Of a stretch of DNA of 64,000 bases, positions 38,831 through 48,480 are shown in pieces (within the stretch, counting starts at the first letter, position 1; every line of letters begins with the position of its first letter). A program made the translations under genes and the position numbers. Under the pieces are notes generated by a model. It saw only the letters and a list, made by a program, of their open reading frames with translations. It was not told the DNA's origin and ran no database searches. This stretch comes from Cytobacillus sp. S13-E01 (GTDB lineage: Bacteria; Bacillota; Bacilli; Bacillales; Bacillaceae_L): NCBI RefSeq assembly GCF_029193815.1, contig NZ_JARFVC010000009.1, forward strand, positions 84,929 through 148,928, given 5' to 3'.

Positions 38831-40676
38831 ATTTTGCTTTAAAGTATTGTGCAAGACCATAAAAGATCCCATTTGAAACGTTTTCTTGATAATTGCTAGA
38901 ACCGATAGTTAATTCTTCACTACTATTACTGAGAAAGCCTAACTCTAATAAGGCTGCAGGACGTTTATTTTCGCGGATTACATGATAATTACCACTACGA
39001 GGCCCTCTATCTTTTAAATTCGTATATTTAATCATTTCCTTTTGAATAGCAGAGGCTAGGGGTGCATCCAAGTTAGTTTTATAAAAATAGGATGTAATTC
39101 CATTGACACTTCGATCGTTCACACTATCATAGTGAATACTAATGAAAGCATCGGCATTTCTATAGTTGGCTAGACTTACCCTTGATCGTAAGCTAACATA
39201 TACATCACTATTTCGAGTTAAGATAACATTAGCTCCTGAAGCATTTAATTTATCAAATAATAATTTAGAGGTTCTAAGCGTCATTTCTTTTTCTAATGTG
39301 CCTCTTACCCCAATAGTACCGCTATCTCTTCCACCATGCCCAGGATCTATCACGATTGTTTTATATTTTAAATATTGATTGACTCCAGGCTTTTCGATGT
39401 TGGGAGTATTCCCTGAGGTTTCAACAATCCAGCCTGCAATATATCCTTCTTTATTAGAAGGTAACTTAATTTTGAACCAATCTCCTTCGACCGTAAGAAT
39501 CTCAAAGGATTCCCCCTCATTCACCCTCATCACAACGTCTGTACTGGTACTTGGGCCAGAACGCACATTACTACCATTTTGTAAAATCCTAACCATTGAA
39601 GATTTATTACTATTATCATTTTGAGTAGGAGGAACAGCTATGTCTTGAATTTTTTCTAGGTACCAGCCAGCAACCCAGCCCCTACTCTTATTAGGAAGCT
39701 CAATTTCATACCATTGATTACTTTCTTGTAAAATCAACACAACGTCACCTTGAGCAACTTTGCTAATAATTGAGCTAGCCAATGAGCCCTTGTCACGTAC
39801 ATTTAGTATTGATGCCGTAACTTTGGCAGAAATTGGTGTGGTCGTTTCATCTTCAGGAGTATTATTTTCATCCTCAGTGTTAGGTATATCTGTTTTTTCA
39901 TTTTTATTTGGCTCATTTTTTTTGTCTATATCAACAAAATCTCGTGAGATCCATGCTTTTGAATCATTGAAGGTAATTTCAAGCCAGTCTTCTCTTTCAT
40001 TAACAATTGTAATACTATCACCGCTTTTTAACTTTCCTACAATTGGACCCTCTAGTGATGGTTCACTCCGAACATTTAATATAGTTGCAGAAATTTTACC
40101 CGTTGCGGTTTCTTGAGGTGGACTAGGTTTTTGTTCAGAATTATTGTCGCTTTCCATTACCTCAAAAGATAAATAGTTGGAAGAAATCCAGCCTTCTTTA
40201 TTATTTATAAAGATTTTAGTCCAGTTTTCATTTTTATCGATATACTTTGCTTTCTGGCCTTTATCTAAAAATCCAATGACTTGAAAGCTTGTCCCAGGTC
40301 CAGTACGGATACGCAATCCGTCTACAGTTATTGTTACATTACCACTTTTCGGTTCACTAGTTACTTCATTAGTGTTTTCTTTAATAAGCCATGAAGCAAG
40401 CCAGCCTGATCTATTAGTTGAGAGCTGGACTTTAACCCAATCATTTTTTTTCTCGATAATAGAGAACTGCTCCCCTTGCTTGACTTGCCTAATAACATCA
40501 TAGGACAAACCTGGCCCTTGCCTACTATTTAATGTAGGAACGTTTATCGTAGCTGTTTGATCATTTGCTGATACCTCTGCTACATGTGATGAGACTAGTG
40601 ATGAAATCACTAGCAGCAATATACAAAGTAGTATACGAAAAGTTGAGTACTTCAAACGAATAATCCTCCTTCTCAC
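38829..40676 (-). CDS. yrvJ: SH3-repeat N-acetylmuramoyl-L-alanine amidase (YrvJ-like)
   Basis: Secreted cell-wall hydrolase that cleaves the MurNAc-L-Ala bond. Signal peptide about residues 10-37. Five bacterial SH3 domains, each with an N-x-R-x-G-P-like core and a C-terminal GW/W motif (for example LNSRQGPGLSYDVI, LRIRTGPGTSFQVI, LNVRSEPSLEGPIV), bind the wall. The C-terminal Amidase_3 domain (about 435-613) has the zinc ligands in IDPGHGG, KEMTLRT (glutamate) and SIHYD, and the catalytic glutamate in LLELGFLSN. 615 residues against 518 in B. subtilis YrvJ, consistent with an additional SH3 repeat. Confidence 0.9.
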   Translation of the reverse strand: MRRRIIRLKYSTFRILLCILLLVISSLVSSHVAEVSANDQTATINVPTLNSRQGPGLSYDVIRQVKQGEQFSIIEKKNDWVKVQLSTNRSGWLASWLIKENTNEVTSEPKSGNVTITVDGLRIRTGPGTSFQVIGFLDKGQKAKYIDKNENWTKIFINNKEGWISSNYLSFEVMESDNNSEQKPSPPQETATGKISATILNVRSEPSLEGPIVGKLKSGDSITIVNEREDWLEITFNDSKAWISRDFVDIDKKNEPNKNEKTDIPNTEDENNTPEDETTTPISAKVTASILNVRDKGSLASSIISKVAQGDVVLILQESNQWYEIELPNKSRGWVAGWYLEKIQDIAVPPTQNDNSNKSSMVRILQNGSNVRSGPSTSTDVVMRVNEGESFEILTVEGDWFKIKLPSNKEGYIAGWIVETSGNTPNIEKPGVNQYLKYKTIVIDPGHGGRDSGTIGVRGTLEKEMTLRTSKLLFDKLNASGANVILTRNSDVYVSLRSRVSLANYRNADAFISIHYDSVNDRSVNGITSYFYKTNLDAPLASAIQKEMIKYTNLKDRGPRSGNYHVIRENKRPAALLELGFLSNSSEELTIGSSNYQENVSNGIFYGLAQYFKAK

Positions 40677-40782
40677 AAAGCTGTGCCCTCTTTAGATTCG
40701 ATAAAAATTATAAAAATCCTGTAATTATTGAAAATAAATTATCGAAAAAGGGCATGATATGTTATAGACCTTTAAAAAAAAT

Positions 40783-40812
40783 AGCTAGCTCCGGCGCCTT
40801 ACGCTTTTGGTA
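40783..40812 (+). repeat. Minimal repeat remnant R11
   Basis: CTAGCTCCGGCGCCTTACGCTTTTGG is the join of the GCTCC-GGCGCC and GCGCTTTT parts of the intergenic family. It is directly before the small gene yrzK. Confidence 0.5.
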
Positions 40813-40837
40813 GCACATCAGAAAGGATGAACATTAC

Positions 40838-41014
40838 GTGAGATTTGGTGAAAAAATACAAATGTCTCAGCAAGGAACAAATGAAGTTTTTGGTGTGGAT
40901 TTCCATGATTTTATCCAAAAAGAAAATAATTCTACTTCAGTAGAGTTAGCTACAGAGTTTGGCTTAACACTTGGAGATGTTAGAAAATTAAAGAAGCAGC
41001 TCCATCGAAGTTGA
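40838..41014 (+). CDS. yrzK: Small protein, YrzK-like
   Basis: 58-codon frame: GTG start eight bases after GAAAGGATG. Begins MRFGEKIQMSQQGTNEVFGV and ends ELATEFGLTLGDVRKLKKQL, the latter resembling a helix-turn-helix. A short gene of this kind (yrzK) lies between yrvJ and hisS in B. subtilis, and position and size agree. Function unknown. The hisS promoter lies 30 bases after its stop. Confidence 0.7.
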   Translation: MRFGEKIQMSQQGTNEVFGVDFHDFIQKENNSTSVELATEFGLTLGDVRKLKKQLHRS

Positions 41015-41044
41015 ATTTTCTAGATATGATATGACAAAACAAGC

Positions 41045-41073
41045 TTGACAAGAAACCAGTTCATACGTATGAT
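41045..41073 (+). promoter_or_regulatory. Sigma-A promoter of hisS-aspS
   Basis: TTGACA (41045-41050), 17 bases, TATGAT (41068-41073). Transcription would begin at about 41080 and run into the T-box leader. Confidence 0.8.
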
Positions 41074-41084
41074 TATATAAAATT

Positions 41085-41380
41085 CTACCATGAGCAAGAA
41101 TAGTAGCAAATGGATAATAACCAATGATGGAGAATAGTAATTAAGAATACACATGATAGAGAGGAAATGCCCTGGCTGAAAGCATTTCTACATGATGCCT
41201 TAATGAATGAACACTCCGTAGGTTTCTCTCTGAAAAAGAATTTTCTTTAGTAGGAGCTGAACGTAATCAGGCGTTAACTGACTAAAGTGGAGATATTACT
41301 TGTCTCAACTAGGGTGGTACCACGGGATTTAACTCTCGTCCCTACAAAATTGTTTTGTAGAGACGGGAGTTTTTTATTTT
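41085..41380 (+). ncRNA. T-box leader of hisS-aspS
   Basis: tRNA-sensing riboswitch. The conserved T-box sequence AGGGTGGTACCACG is at 41311-41324, followed by a strong terminator, CTCTCGTCCCTACAAAA pairing with TTTTGTAGAGACGGGAG (41331-41380) and a T-run. Stem I is closed by AGAGAGG and CTCTCT at about 41160-41230; the sequence GAACACTCC within it supplies CAC (His) at 41212-41214 as the likely specifier. Uncharged tRNA-His should stabilise the antiterminator. Specifier assignment is by inspection. Confidence 0.9.
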
Positions 41381-41448
41381 TATAACCATCCCTATCTACA
41401 TTAAACAATAAAATTAACAGTCTATATAGGATTTAGGAGGAAAAGGGT

Positions 41449-42732
41449 ATGTCAATTCAAATACCAAGAGGGACTCAAGATATATTACCTGGTAATGTAG
41501 AAAAATGGCAGTACATTGAAGCCGTAGCTAGAGATATATGCCGCCGTTATAATTACAAAGAAATTCGCACACCAATTTTTGAGCACACTGATTTATTTCT
41601 AAGAAGTGTAGGTGAAACAACTGACATTGTTCAAAAAGAAATGTACTCGTTTGAAGACAGGGGCGGACGAAATATTACACTTCGCCCTGAGGGTACAGCA
41701 GCGGTTGTTCGATCATTTGTTGAAAACAAAATGTTCGGTAATCCTACACAACCAACAAAACTATACTACAATGGCCCAATGTTCAGGTATGAACGTCCAC
41801 AAGCGGGACGTTATAGACAGTTTGTTCAGTTTGGCGTAGAGGCTTTAGGTAGTGATGACCCGGCAGTTGATGTGGAAGTCATATCCTTAGCGTTGGAGTT
41901 GTATCGTACACTTGGGCTGAAAAAGATTAAGCTTGTTATCAATAGTTTAGGTGATTATGAGAGCAGAAGAGCTCACCGTGATGCTTTGACAAAGCATTTT
42001 TCTTCAAGTATTAGTGAATTTTGTATGGACTGTCAGTCACGGTTAGAAAAGAATCCAATGAGAATTCTAGACTGTAAAAAAGATCGCGATCATAAACTCA
42101 TGAAAAATTCTCCATCTATTCTTGATTATCTTAACGATTATTCAAAAACATATTTCGACAGTGTTCAACAATACTTAAAAGACGTGGATATTGAGTTTGA
42201 AGTGGATCCTAGTCTAGTTAGAGGTCTTGATTATTATAACCATACGGCATTTGAGATTATGAGTGATGCTGAGGGCTTTGGAGCCATTACAACGCTATGT
42301 GGTGGAGGTAGGTACAATGGACTCGTTGAGGAAATAGGTGGTCCGAATACACCAGGAATAGGCTTTGCTTTAAGTATAGAGCGGTTAATTGCAGCATTGC
42401 ACGCTGAGGGCATTGAATTACCTGTGGAATCAATGATTGACTGTTATGTAGCTACATTAGGTGATCTAGCAAATCAGAAATCCGTGTCAATAGTAAGTCA
42501 ATTAAGAAAAGCAGGACTCAGTGTAGAAAAAGACTACCAAGGTAAAAAAATAAAAGCACAATTTAAAACAGCAGACCGCTTACAAGCTAAATATGTAGTT
42601 GTATTAGGTGATGAGGAATTAAATAGAGATGTAGTCAATGTTAAAGAAATGTCCTCTGGTGAGCAAAATGAGGTAGCAATTGACTCGTTAGTTTCACATA
42701 TAACAGATAAATTATCACGAGGTGAAATGTAA
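41449..42732 (+). CDS. hisS: Histidyl-tRNA synthetase
   Basis: Class II aminoacyl-tRNA synthetase. N-terminus [13 protein letters not shown]; motif 2 [16 protein letters not shown]; histidine-specific motif [15 protein letters not shown]; motif 3 [12 protein letters not shown]-terminal anticodon-binding domain. 427 residues. Stop codon overlaps the aspS start by one base. Regulated by the upstream T-box. Confidence 0.97.
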   Translation: MSIQIPRGTQDILPGNVEKWQYIEAVARDICRRYNYKEIRTPIFEHTDLFLRSVGETTDIVQKEMYSFEDRGGRNITLRPEGTAAVVRSFVENKMFGNPTQPTKLYYNGPMFRYERPQAGRYRQFVQFGVEALGSDDPAVDVEVISLALELYRTLGLKKIKLVINSLGDYESRRAHRDALTKHFSSSISEFCMDCQSRLEKNPMRILDCKKDRDHKLMKNSPSILDYLNDYSKTYFDSVQQYLKDVDIEFEVDPSLVRGLDYYNHTAFEIMSDAEGFGAITTLCGGGRYNGLVEEIGGPNTPGIGFALSIERLIAALHAEGIELPVESMIDCYVATLGDLANQKSVSIVSQLRKAGLSVEKDYQGKKIKAQFKTADRLQAKYVVVLGDEELNRDVVNVKEMSSGEQNEVAIDSLVSHITDKLSRGEM

Positions 42733-44507
42733 TGTATGGTAGAACATATTATTGTGGTGAGGTTACAGAAAACGTCATTGGTGAAAAAGTAAAGTTAAAA
42801 GGCTGGGTTCAAAAACGTCGTGACCTAGGTGGCTTGATATTTATTGACCTTAGAGACAGAACGGGTATTGTTCAAGTTGTCTTTAATCCTGAGGTTTCAA
42901 AAGAGGCATTAGCGATTGCAGAGACTGTTCGCAACGAATATGTATTAGATATTGAAGGAACCGTCATTGCTCGTGAGCAAGGTACAATTAACGGAAATAT
43001 TGCAACAGGGAAGATAGAAATCAAGGCAGTAGAAATCACAATTCTAAATTCTGCAAAAACACCGCCATTTATAATTGCGGATCAAACAGATGTATCAGAA
43101 GATGTACGATTAAAATATCGTTATTTAGACCTACGTCGCCCTGTTATGTTTGAAACATTTAAAATGCGTCACAACGTAACGAAAACGATACGTGATTTTC
43201 TTGACTCAGAAGGGTTCTTGGATGTTGAAACGCCAATTTTAACAAAGAGCACACCAGAAGGGGCTCGCGATTATTTAGTACCAAGTAGAGTACATCCTGG
43301 AGAGTTTTATGCTCTTCCACAATCACCACAATTGTTTAAACAAATGTTAATGGTATCAGGATTTGAACGCTACTATCAAATTGCTCGTTGTTTCCGCGAT
43401 GAGGACTTACGTGCAGACCGTCAACCTGAATTTACTCAAATTGACATTGAGACTTCCTTCATGAGTCAAGAAGATATTATGGCAATGATGGAAGAAATGA
43501 TGACGAAAGTAATGAAACAGGTTAAAGGGCTAGATATTGATGCTAAGTTCCCAAGACTTTCATATGCTGATGCTATCAATAGATATGGTTCTGACAAGCC
43601 TGATACACGCTTTGATATGGAATTAATTGATCTATCAGAATTAGTACAAGATTGTGGGTTTAAAGTATTTACGTCTGCTACCGGAAACGGTGGTCAAGTA
43701 AAAGCAATTAATGTTAAAGGTAAAGCAGATTCATACTCCCGAAAAGACATTGATGCCCTAACAGAGTTTGTATCAATATATGGTGCAAAAGGGCTTGCTT
43801 GGTTAAAAGTAGAAGAAAATGAATTGAAAGGACCAATTTCTAAATTCTTTAATGAAGAGGAGCAGAAAGCGTTTAGGGTAACATTATCCGCTGAAGCTGG
43901 CGACTTGTTATTATTTGTGGCAGATAAAAAGAGTGTCGTTGCAGATGCTTTAGGTGCGCTTCGAATAAAACTTGGCAAAGATCTAAAATTAATTGATGAA
44001 ACAAAATTCAACTTTTTATGGGTTACAGATTGGCCATTACTTGAGTATGATGAAGAAGCAGGGCGTTATTTTGCTGCCCATCATCCTTTTACAATGCCTG
44101 TAAGAGAAGATCTAAAATACCTGGATGTGGATCCAAAGAAAGTTCATGCCCAGGCCTATGACCTTGTTTTAAATGGCTATGAGCTTGGTGGAGGTTCATT
44201 ACGTATCTATGAACGTGAAATCCAAGAAAAAATGTTTAAAACTTTAGGATTTTCGGATGAGGAAGCAAAGGAACAGTTCGGATTTTTATTAGAAGCTTTT
44301 GAATATGGAACACCTCCACATGGTGGAATTGCTCTTGGTCTTGACCGCTTAGTAATGTTACTAGCTGGAAGTTCAAACCTAAGAGACACTATTGCATTCC
44401 CGAAAACGGCAAGTGCAAGTGATTTATTATCAAAAGCGCCAGATTTCGTCAGTCAAGAACAACTTAAGGAACTAAATTTGTCGGTAACTGTTGAAAAAAG
44501 GTCTTAA
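42732..44507 (+). CDS. aspS: Aspartyl-tRNA synthetase
   Basis: Class II synthetase, bacterial type. N-terminal OB fold ([19 protein letters not shown]), motif 2 [19 protein letters not shown], bacterial GAD insertion domain (about 290-415), motif 3 [16 protein letters not shown]. 591 residues (B. subtilis 592). Coupled to hisS through TAATG, so it is also under the T-box. Whether it also aspartylates tRNA-Asn cannot be judged here. Confidence 0.97.
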   Translation: MYGRTYYCGEVTENVIGEKVKLKGWVQKRRDLGGLIFIDLRDRTGIVQVVFNPEVSKEALAIAETVRNEYVLDIEGTVIAREQGTINGNIATGKIEIKAVEITILNSAKTPPFIIADQTDVSEDVRLKYRYLDLRRPVMFETFKMRHNVTKTIRDFLDSEGFLDVETPILTKSTPEGARDYLVPSRVHPGEFYALPQSPQLFKQMLMVSGFERYYQIARCFRDEDLRADRQPEFTQIDIETSFMSQEDIMAMMEEMMTKVMKQVKGLDIDAKFPRLSYADAINRYGSDKPDTRFDMELIDLSELVQDCGFKVFTSATGNGGQVKAINVKGKADSYSRKDIDALTEFVSIYGAKGLAWLKVEENELKGPISKFFNEEEQKAFRVTLSAEAGDLLLFVADKKSVVADALGALRIKLGKDLKLIDETKFNFLWVTDWPLLEYDEEAGRYFAAHHPFTMPVREDLKYLDVDPKKVHAQAYDLVLNGYELGGGSLRIYEREIQEKMFKTLGFSDEEAKEQFGFLLEAFEYGTPPHGGIALGLDRLVMLLAGSSNLRDTIAFPKTASASDLLSKAPDFVSQEQLKELNLSVTVEKRS

Positions 44508-44525
44508 AATCATATTCTAATCACC

Positions 44526-44554
44526 TTGAAAACGCTTTAGCACTATGTTATTAT
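44526..44554 (+). promoter_or_regulatory. Sigma-A promoter of 6S RNA
   Basis: TTGAAA (44526-44531), 17 bases, TATTAT (44549-44554), upstream of the 6S RNA 5' end by the expected distance. Confidence 0.75.
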
Positions 44555-44561
44555 TTTGACA

Positions 44562-44752
44562 TAGAGTTAAAGAGTCCTGATGTGTTCGTCGTATAATCTA
44601 TTGTTTTGACCGAACAATAAGTTATACGGGAGCCCGGAGTTTTCTTGCCGCGTACATGCCTCATGGATGAGGACTTACAAAGTTGAAACAGGGCACCCAC
44701 CTGCCGAGTGCGGGTTCAAAACGAAGGCATCGACGGCACAATTGGGACTCCC
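44562..44752 (+). ncRNA. bsrA: 6S RNA (6S-1/BsrA type)
   Basis: RNA that binds sigma-A RNA polymerase as an open-promoter mimic. The 5' part AGTCCTGATGTGTTCGTCGT and the core GGGAGCCCGGAGTTTTCTTGC then CCGCGTAC match B. subtilis 6S-1, and the 3' end GGGACTCCC closes the terminal stem with GAGTCCT. Location between aspS and tcdA (yrvM) is that of bsrA in B. subtilis. The exact 5' end is uncertain by about ten bases. Confidence 0.9.
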
Positions 44753-44780
44753 TTTTATTACTATAATGCTAATTAATTAG

Positions 44781-44818
44781 CCCTGTGTAAGTAATTTTGT
44801 ACTTATACAGGGTTTTTG
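44781..44818 (+). terminator. Terminator downstream of 6S RNA
   Basis: CCCTGTGTAAGTA pairs with TACTTATACAGGG across ATTTTG, followed by TTTTTGTTTG. Confidence 0.8.
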
Positions 44819-44982
44819 TTTGCACTTTTATGTAACCTTTAATTTCTCATATAGATTTACTTGCAATTCAGTTCAAGTATGATATAGTTCTATTCGGGTA
44901 AAATACTGCAACAGGTTCGTTAAATAGCAGTCGTGTTGCACTGCTAAGTATACATAGTAAAATTACTAATGGAGTTGATAGA

Positions 44983-45750
44983 ATGTTACACCAGTTCTCT
45001 AGAAATGAATTAGCAATTGGAAAACAAGGATTAGAGACATTAAAAAATAGCACAGTAGCAGTACTAGGTATTGGTGGAGTAGGGTCATTTTCAGCAGAAG
45101 CACTAGCTCGATCAGGAGTAGGTAGGCTAGTTTTAGTTGACAAAGATGATGTAGATATAACAAATGTAAACCGCCAGCTGATAGCGCTTCTTTCAACAGT
45201 AGGAAGACAGAAAGTTGAACTTATGAAGGAACGTATTGCTGACATTAATCCTGATTGCGAAGTTATAGCGTTAAAAATGTTCTATACTGAAGATACGTAC
45301 GAGCAGTTCTTTAGTTATGGACTTGATTTTGTAGTTGATGCATCTGACACGATTTCCTATAAAATCCATTTGATGAAACAGTGTTTAGAACGCAATATAC
45401 CAATAATCTCAAGCATGGGTGCTGCAAATAAGATGGACCCAACTCGTTTTAAAATCGCTGATATTTCTAAAACGCACACAGATCCAATTGCAAAGGTTAT
45501 TAGAACAAGATTAAGAAAAGAAGGAATTCGTAAAGGAATAAATGTCGTATTTTCAGATGAAAGTCCAATCGTGATTAGAGAAGACATTCGTGAAGAAATT
45601 GTTCCGGACTTGAACGCAAAAATTCGAAAGGCGAAGCTTCCGCCATCATCCAATGCTTTCGTTCCATCTGTCGCAGGGCTCGTTATGGCTAGTCATGTAG
45701 TTCGTGAAATGTTAAAGGATATAAAAATATCACGTGTATCAGAAGAATAA
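44983..45750 (+). CDS. tcdA: tRNA threonylcarbamoyladenosine dehydratase TcdA
   Basis: E1-like ThiF-fold enzyme that cyclises t6A37 to ct6A. ATP-binding GIGGVGSFSAEALARSGVG (about residues 29-47) and DKDDVDITNVNRQ; catalytic region ISSMGAANKMDPTRF. 255 residues (B. subtilis YrvM 254). ATG after GGAGTTG. Convergent with rsfA; shares the terminator between them. Confidence 0.93.
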   Translation: MLHQFSRNELAIGKQGLETLKNSTVAVLGIGGVGSFSAEALARSGVGRLVLVDKDDVDITNVNRQLIALLSTVGRQKVELMKERIADINPDCEVIALKMFYTEDTYEQFFSYGLDFVVDASDTISYKIHLMKQCLERNIPIISSMGAANKMDPTRFKIADISKTHTDPIAKVIRTRLRKEGIRKGINVVFSDESPIVIREDIREEIVPDLNAKIRKAKLPPSSNAFVPSVAGLVMASHVVREMLKDIKISRVSEE

Positions 45751-45756
45751 GGAATG

Positions 45757-45812
45757 CGCAGGCCGCCCGGAGCTAGACACCAATACTAGGTACAAAATTT
45801 TATCTTTTTATA
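45757..45812 (-). repeat. Solo 5' box of the repeat family on the - strand (R12)
   Basis: GCCCGGAGCTAGACACCAATACTAGGTACAAAATTTTATC is the reverse complement of the family's 5' part ending at GGGC; the hairpin and 3' parts are missing. The IS110 target core is decayed. Confidence 0.7.
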
Positions 45813-45815
45813 TTT

Positions 45816-45849
45816 TAAAAAAATCGTGGCATGATGCCACGATTTTTTT
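45816..45849. terminator. Bidirectional terminator between tcdA and rsfA
   Basis: AAAAAAATCGTGGCAT pairs with ATGCCACGATTTTTTT, a symmetrical hairpin with an A-run and a T-run, serving both convergent genes. Confidence 0.9.
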
Positions 45850-46585
45850 ATTTAGCTACTTCTAGATTCCCATTCTTATCCATTCTGAATGATGGTGCTT
45901 TTCGATCTTCATTTTCCTCAAATAAAACCATTCGACGAGCTCGGTCCATTATCTGAACAAGTGCCTGATAGTCTTCTTGAATCATAGCTTGCTGTTCTGT
46001 TAATTTTTGGAGTTTCTTTTCCAATTCTTTATTTTTTTGTAAAAGATCACTATGCTCATGTTTTAATCTTTCATTTTCATTCATTAATTTATAAGAATTC
46101 TGGTCTTGTTTCTTTAAGCTAGTTAAAAATGAAATACAATCCTCAAGTGTAATAGATTTTGGAGTAGCTGGAATTAATTCAGTTGCATACTCTTGTTTAT
46201 ATTCAGTAGTCGTATCATTATCTTCCAAATATTGATTATGTTCAAATGGATCAGATTCCTGTTCATTAGTAAGCTTATTCATAATAGTATTGAGAAATGT
46301 TTGATTGGATTGTCCAACCTCTTGAATGAAGTTTTGTTTATTATTATTCTCCATTGCTCGTTTCCGTTCTTTTCTCTGCTTTTTCGCAATCGCTATCGCT
46401 TGTTCATATTGGTTCCTAACTTCTGCATTCCAGCGAAATCCACAAGCGGCTGATGTTCGGTTTAGTTTATCTCCAACTTCATCAAAAGCAGCTAGTTGAG
46501 TGCCACCTTCACGTATATAACGTAGTACCGTTTCAGCCAATAATAAATCATCTTCATGTGACCAAGCATCTTGTCTTACTTTCAT
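45848..46585 (-). CDS. rsfA: RsfA-family prespore transcription regulator
   Basis: Regulator of the RsfA/YlbO family, which modulates sigma-F/sigma-G dependent genes in the forespore. N-terminal SANT/Myb-like domain: RQDAWSHEDDLLLAETVLRY and LNRTSAACGFRWNAEVR (about residues 1-65). A long coiled coil (about 165-220) follows. ATG at 46585 is preferred over 46606 since AGGGAG precedes it. 245 residues. Position beside tcdA and rarA is typical of several Bacillus species. Confidence 0.85.
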   Translation of the reverse strand: MKVRQDAWSHEDDLLLAETVLRYIREGGTQLAAFDEVGDKLNRTSAACGFRWNAEVRNQYEQAIAIAKKQRKERKRAMENNNKQNFIQEVGQSNQTFLNTIMNKLTNEQESDPFEHNQYLEDNDTTTEYKQEYATELIPATPKSITLEDCISFLTSLKKQDQNSYKLMNENERLKHEHSDLLQKNKELEKKLQKLTEQQAMIQEDYQALVQIMDRARRMVLFEENEDRKAPSFRMDKNGNLEVAK

Positions 46586-46808
46586 ATGTTTCAACTCCCT
46601 GTTCATGCTAGTTTTTTATCTATCATGACCAACAAAGGAGCGATTTATACATTTTGATAGTTTTATAAAGTATTACAACATCACTTCCGTCATAAACTTG
46701 GTTAAATCTAGCACTTTTAATTATAGCAAAAACTAGATACTGCAAAAGTAAATAGTTGAATAAGATCAACGACCATCAAAATCGTTAAGAGGATGAAACA
46801 ACATCCGT

Positions 46809-48080
46809 TTACCGATTCTTTTGAAGTTTTTCATATAATTGAGCAAGTGCTTGTTCAAATTTCCCAGTGTGTTTTGGCTCAAAATAAGTTTTGTTTTTAA
46901 GCCTGTCAGGTAAATATTGCTGTTTGACCCATCCGTTTTCATAGTTGTGAGGATATTTATACTCTATTCCACGGCCAAGCTTTTCAGCTCCTTTGTAGTG
47001 AGCATCCTTTAGATGATCAGGGATGTCTCCTGAAAATCCTGACCGAACATCTTGAATGGCTGAATCAAGAGCTTTATAGGCGGAATTGGATTTAGGTGAT
47101 AGACATAGTTCAATAACAATATTAGCAAGTGGGATTCGTGCCTCTGGAAATCCTACTCTTTCTGCGACTTCAATAGCAGAAAGTGCGCGTGGCCCTGCTT
47201 GTGGACTAGCAAGCCCGATATCTTCATATGCAATAATTAATAACCTACGACTAATGCTAACCATATCACCTGCTTCAATTAAGCGAGCTAAATAATGTAA
47301 TGCAGCATTAACATCACTTCCACGAATCGATTTTTGAAATGCAGATAACACATCATAATGGGCATCACCGTTTTTGTCATGAACAAAGCTCTTATTTTGC
47401 ATACACTCTTCAGCAATTGGTAAATTAATCTTAATTATACCGTCTTCATTTGCATCTGTTGAAAGTGCAGCAAGCTCGATTGCTCCGAGAGCGGACCGAA
47501 CATCGCCGCCTGAGGAATTAGCAATATGTGATAAGGCTTCTGATGTAATCTCAACATTAAGTGAACCTAGGCCGTGTTCAGTATCACTGATAGCTCTAAC
47601 CAATGCTAGCTCAATCTCATCTGGGAGTAGGGGCTTAAGTTCGAATATTTGACACCGACTTCGTATAGCAGGGTTTATTGCATGGTAAGGGTTACTAGTT
47701 GTAGCACCTATCAGAGTAATTAAACCACTTTCTAGGTGCGGTAGAAGAAAATCCTGCTTAGCTTTATCTAGACGATGAACCTCATCCAAAATTAAAATAA
47801 CTTTACCTGACATTTTTGCCTCTTCAACGACAATTTCCATATCTTTTTTGTTGTTTACAACCGCATTAAGCTTTCTAAATGCTGTCTTTGTGCTTCCAGC
47901 AATAGCAGTTGCTATTGAGGTTTTACCAATACCAGGAGGTCCATATAGTATCATAGAAGTAAGGTGTTTTGCTTTTACCATTCGATGTAAAATTTTACCT
48001 TCACCAACAAGGTGTTGTTGGCCGATAATTTCGTCTATTTTAGTAGGTCGCATTCGAAATGCCAACGGTTTTTGTTTCAC
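46809..48080 (-). CDS. rarA: Replication-associated recombination ATPase RarA
   Basis: AAA+ protein related to RuvB and clamp loaders, active at stalled forks. N-terminus PLAFRMRPTKIDEIIGQQHL, Walker A YGPPGIGKTS (about residues 46-55), Walker B ILILDEVHRLDK, sensor 1 GATTSNP, and the C-terminal tetramerisation domain with SRRLLIIAYEDIGLA. 423 residues. Transcribed away from repeat R13. Confidence 0.96.
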   Translation of the reverse strand: MKQKPLAFRMRPTKIDEIIGQQHLVGEGKILHRMVKAKHLTSMILYGPPGIGKTSIATAIAGSTKTAFRKLNAVVNNKKDMEIVVEEAKMSGKVILILDEVHRLDKAKQDFLLPHLESGLITLIGATTSNPYHAINPAIRSRCQIFELKPLLPDEIELALVRAISDTEHGLGSLNVEITSEALSHIANSSGGDVRSALGAIELAALSTDANEDGIIKINLPIAEECMQNKSFVHDKNGDAHYDVLSAFQKSIRGSDVNAALHYLARLIEAGDMVSISRRLLIIAYEDIGLASPQAGPRALSAIEVAERVGFPEARIPLANIVIELCLSPKSNSAYKALDSAIQDVRSGFSGDIPDHLKDAHYKGAEKLGRGIEYKYPHNYENGWVKQQYLPDRLKNKTYFEPKHTGKFEQALAQLYEKLQKNR

Positions 48081-48125
48081 TTATATTTCCCCTCAATCGG
48101 CTAAGTATTTTCTTTTTCTTGTTAT

Positions 48126-48364
48126 TTAGGAATTTATAAAATCGTAGGGTTGTGTATAACTTCGTGTGTTTGTCTATCTACGTCTAGCTCCAGGCGCCAT
48201 CGGCTCTATGGTATAAGCCAATCCGTCTGGAAGGTCAAAGAACAACCTTCCAGACGGCTTGTCTTATGCTTGACTTGAACAGGATGTGCTGATGTCGATG
48301 TTCGCCACAGGACGTGGCGGGTTTAAATCGATGCGCCGATAGGCGGGCGCCCTGCGCTTTTCTT
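48126..48364 (+). repeat. Intergenic hairpin repeat, copy R13 (long form, alternative 5' box)
   Basis: Begins AGGAATTTATAAAATCGTAGG and TTGTCTATCTACGTCTAGCTCC like R3, then AGGCGCC, a perfect inner hairpin CCGTCTGGAAGGT / ACCTTCCAGACGG, CTTATG, the nested hairpin GTCGATGTTCGCCAC / GTGGCGGGTTTAAATCGATGC, GGCGGGCGCCC and 3' box. It lies upstream of rarA in the reverse orientation relative to that gene. Confidence 0.88.
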
Positions 48365-48480
48365 GTTATTGATTCCACTAAGGACGATATTCGTTAGAAC
48401 TGCATTTGATTAATTAACTTTATCATATTTTATGGAGTTGTTAAAATACATTAGTTGTTCAATATATGCTATAATTGCAA

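Noticed and set aside
44508..44982. tRNA gene in the aspS-tcdA gap
   Set aside because: The GC-rich block has no cloverleaf or CCA-adjacent acceptor. It matches 6S RNA in sequence and location.
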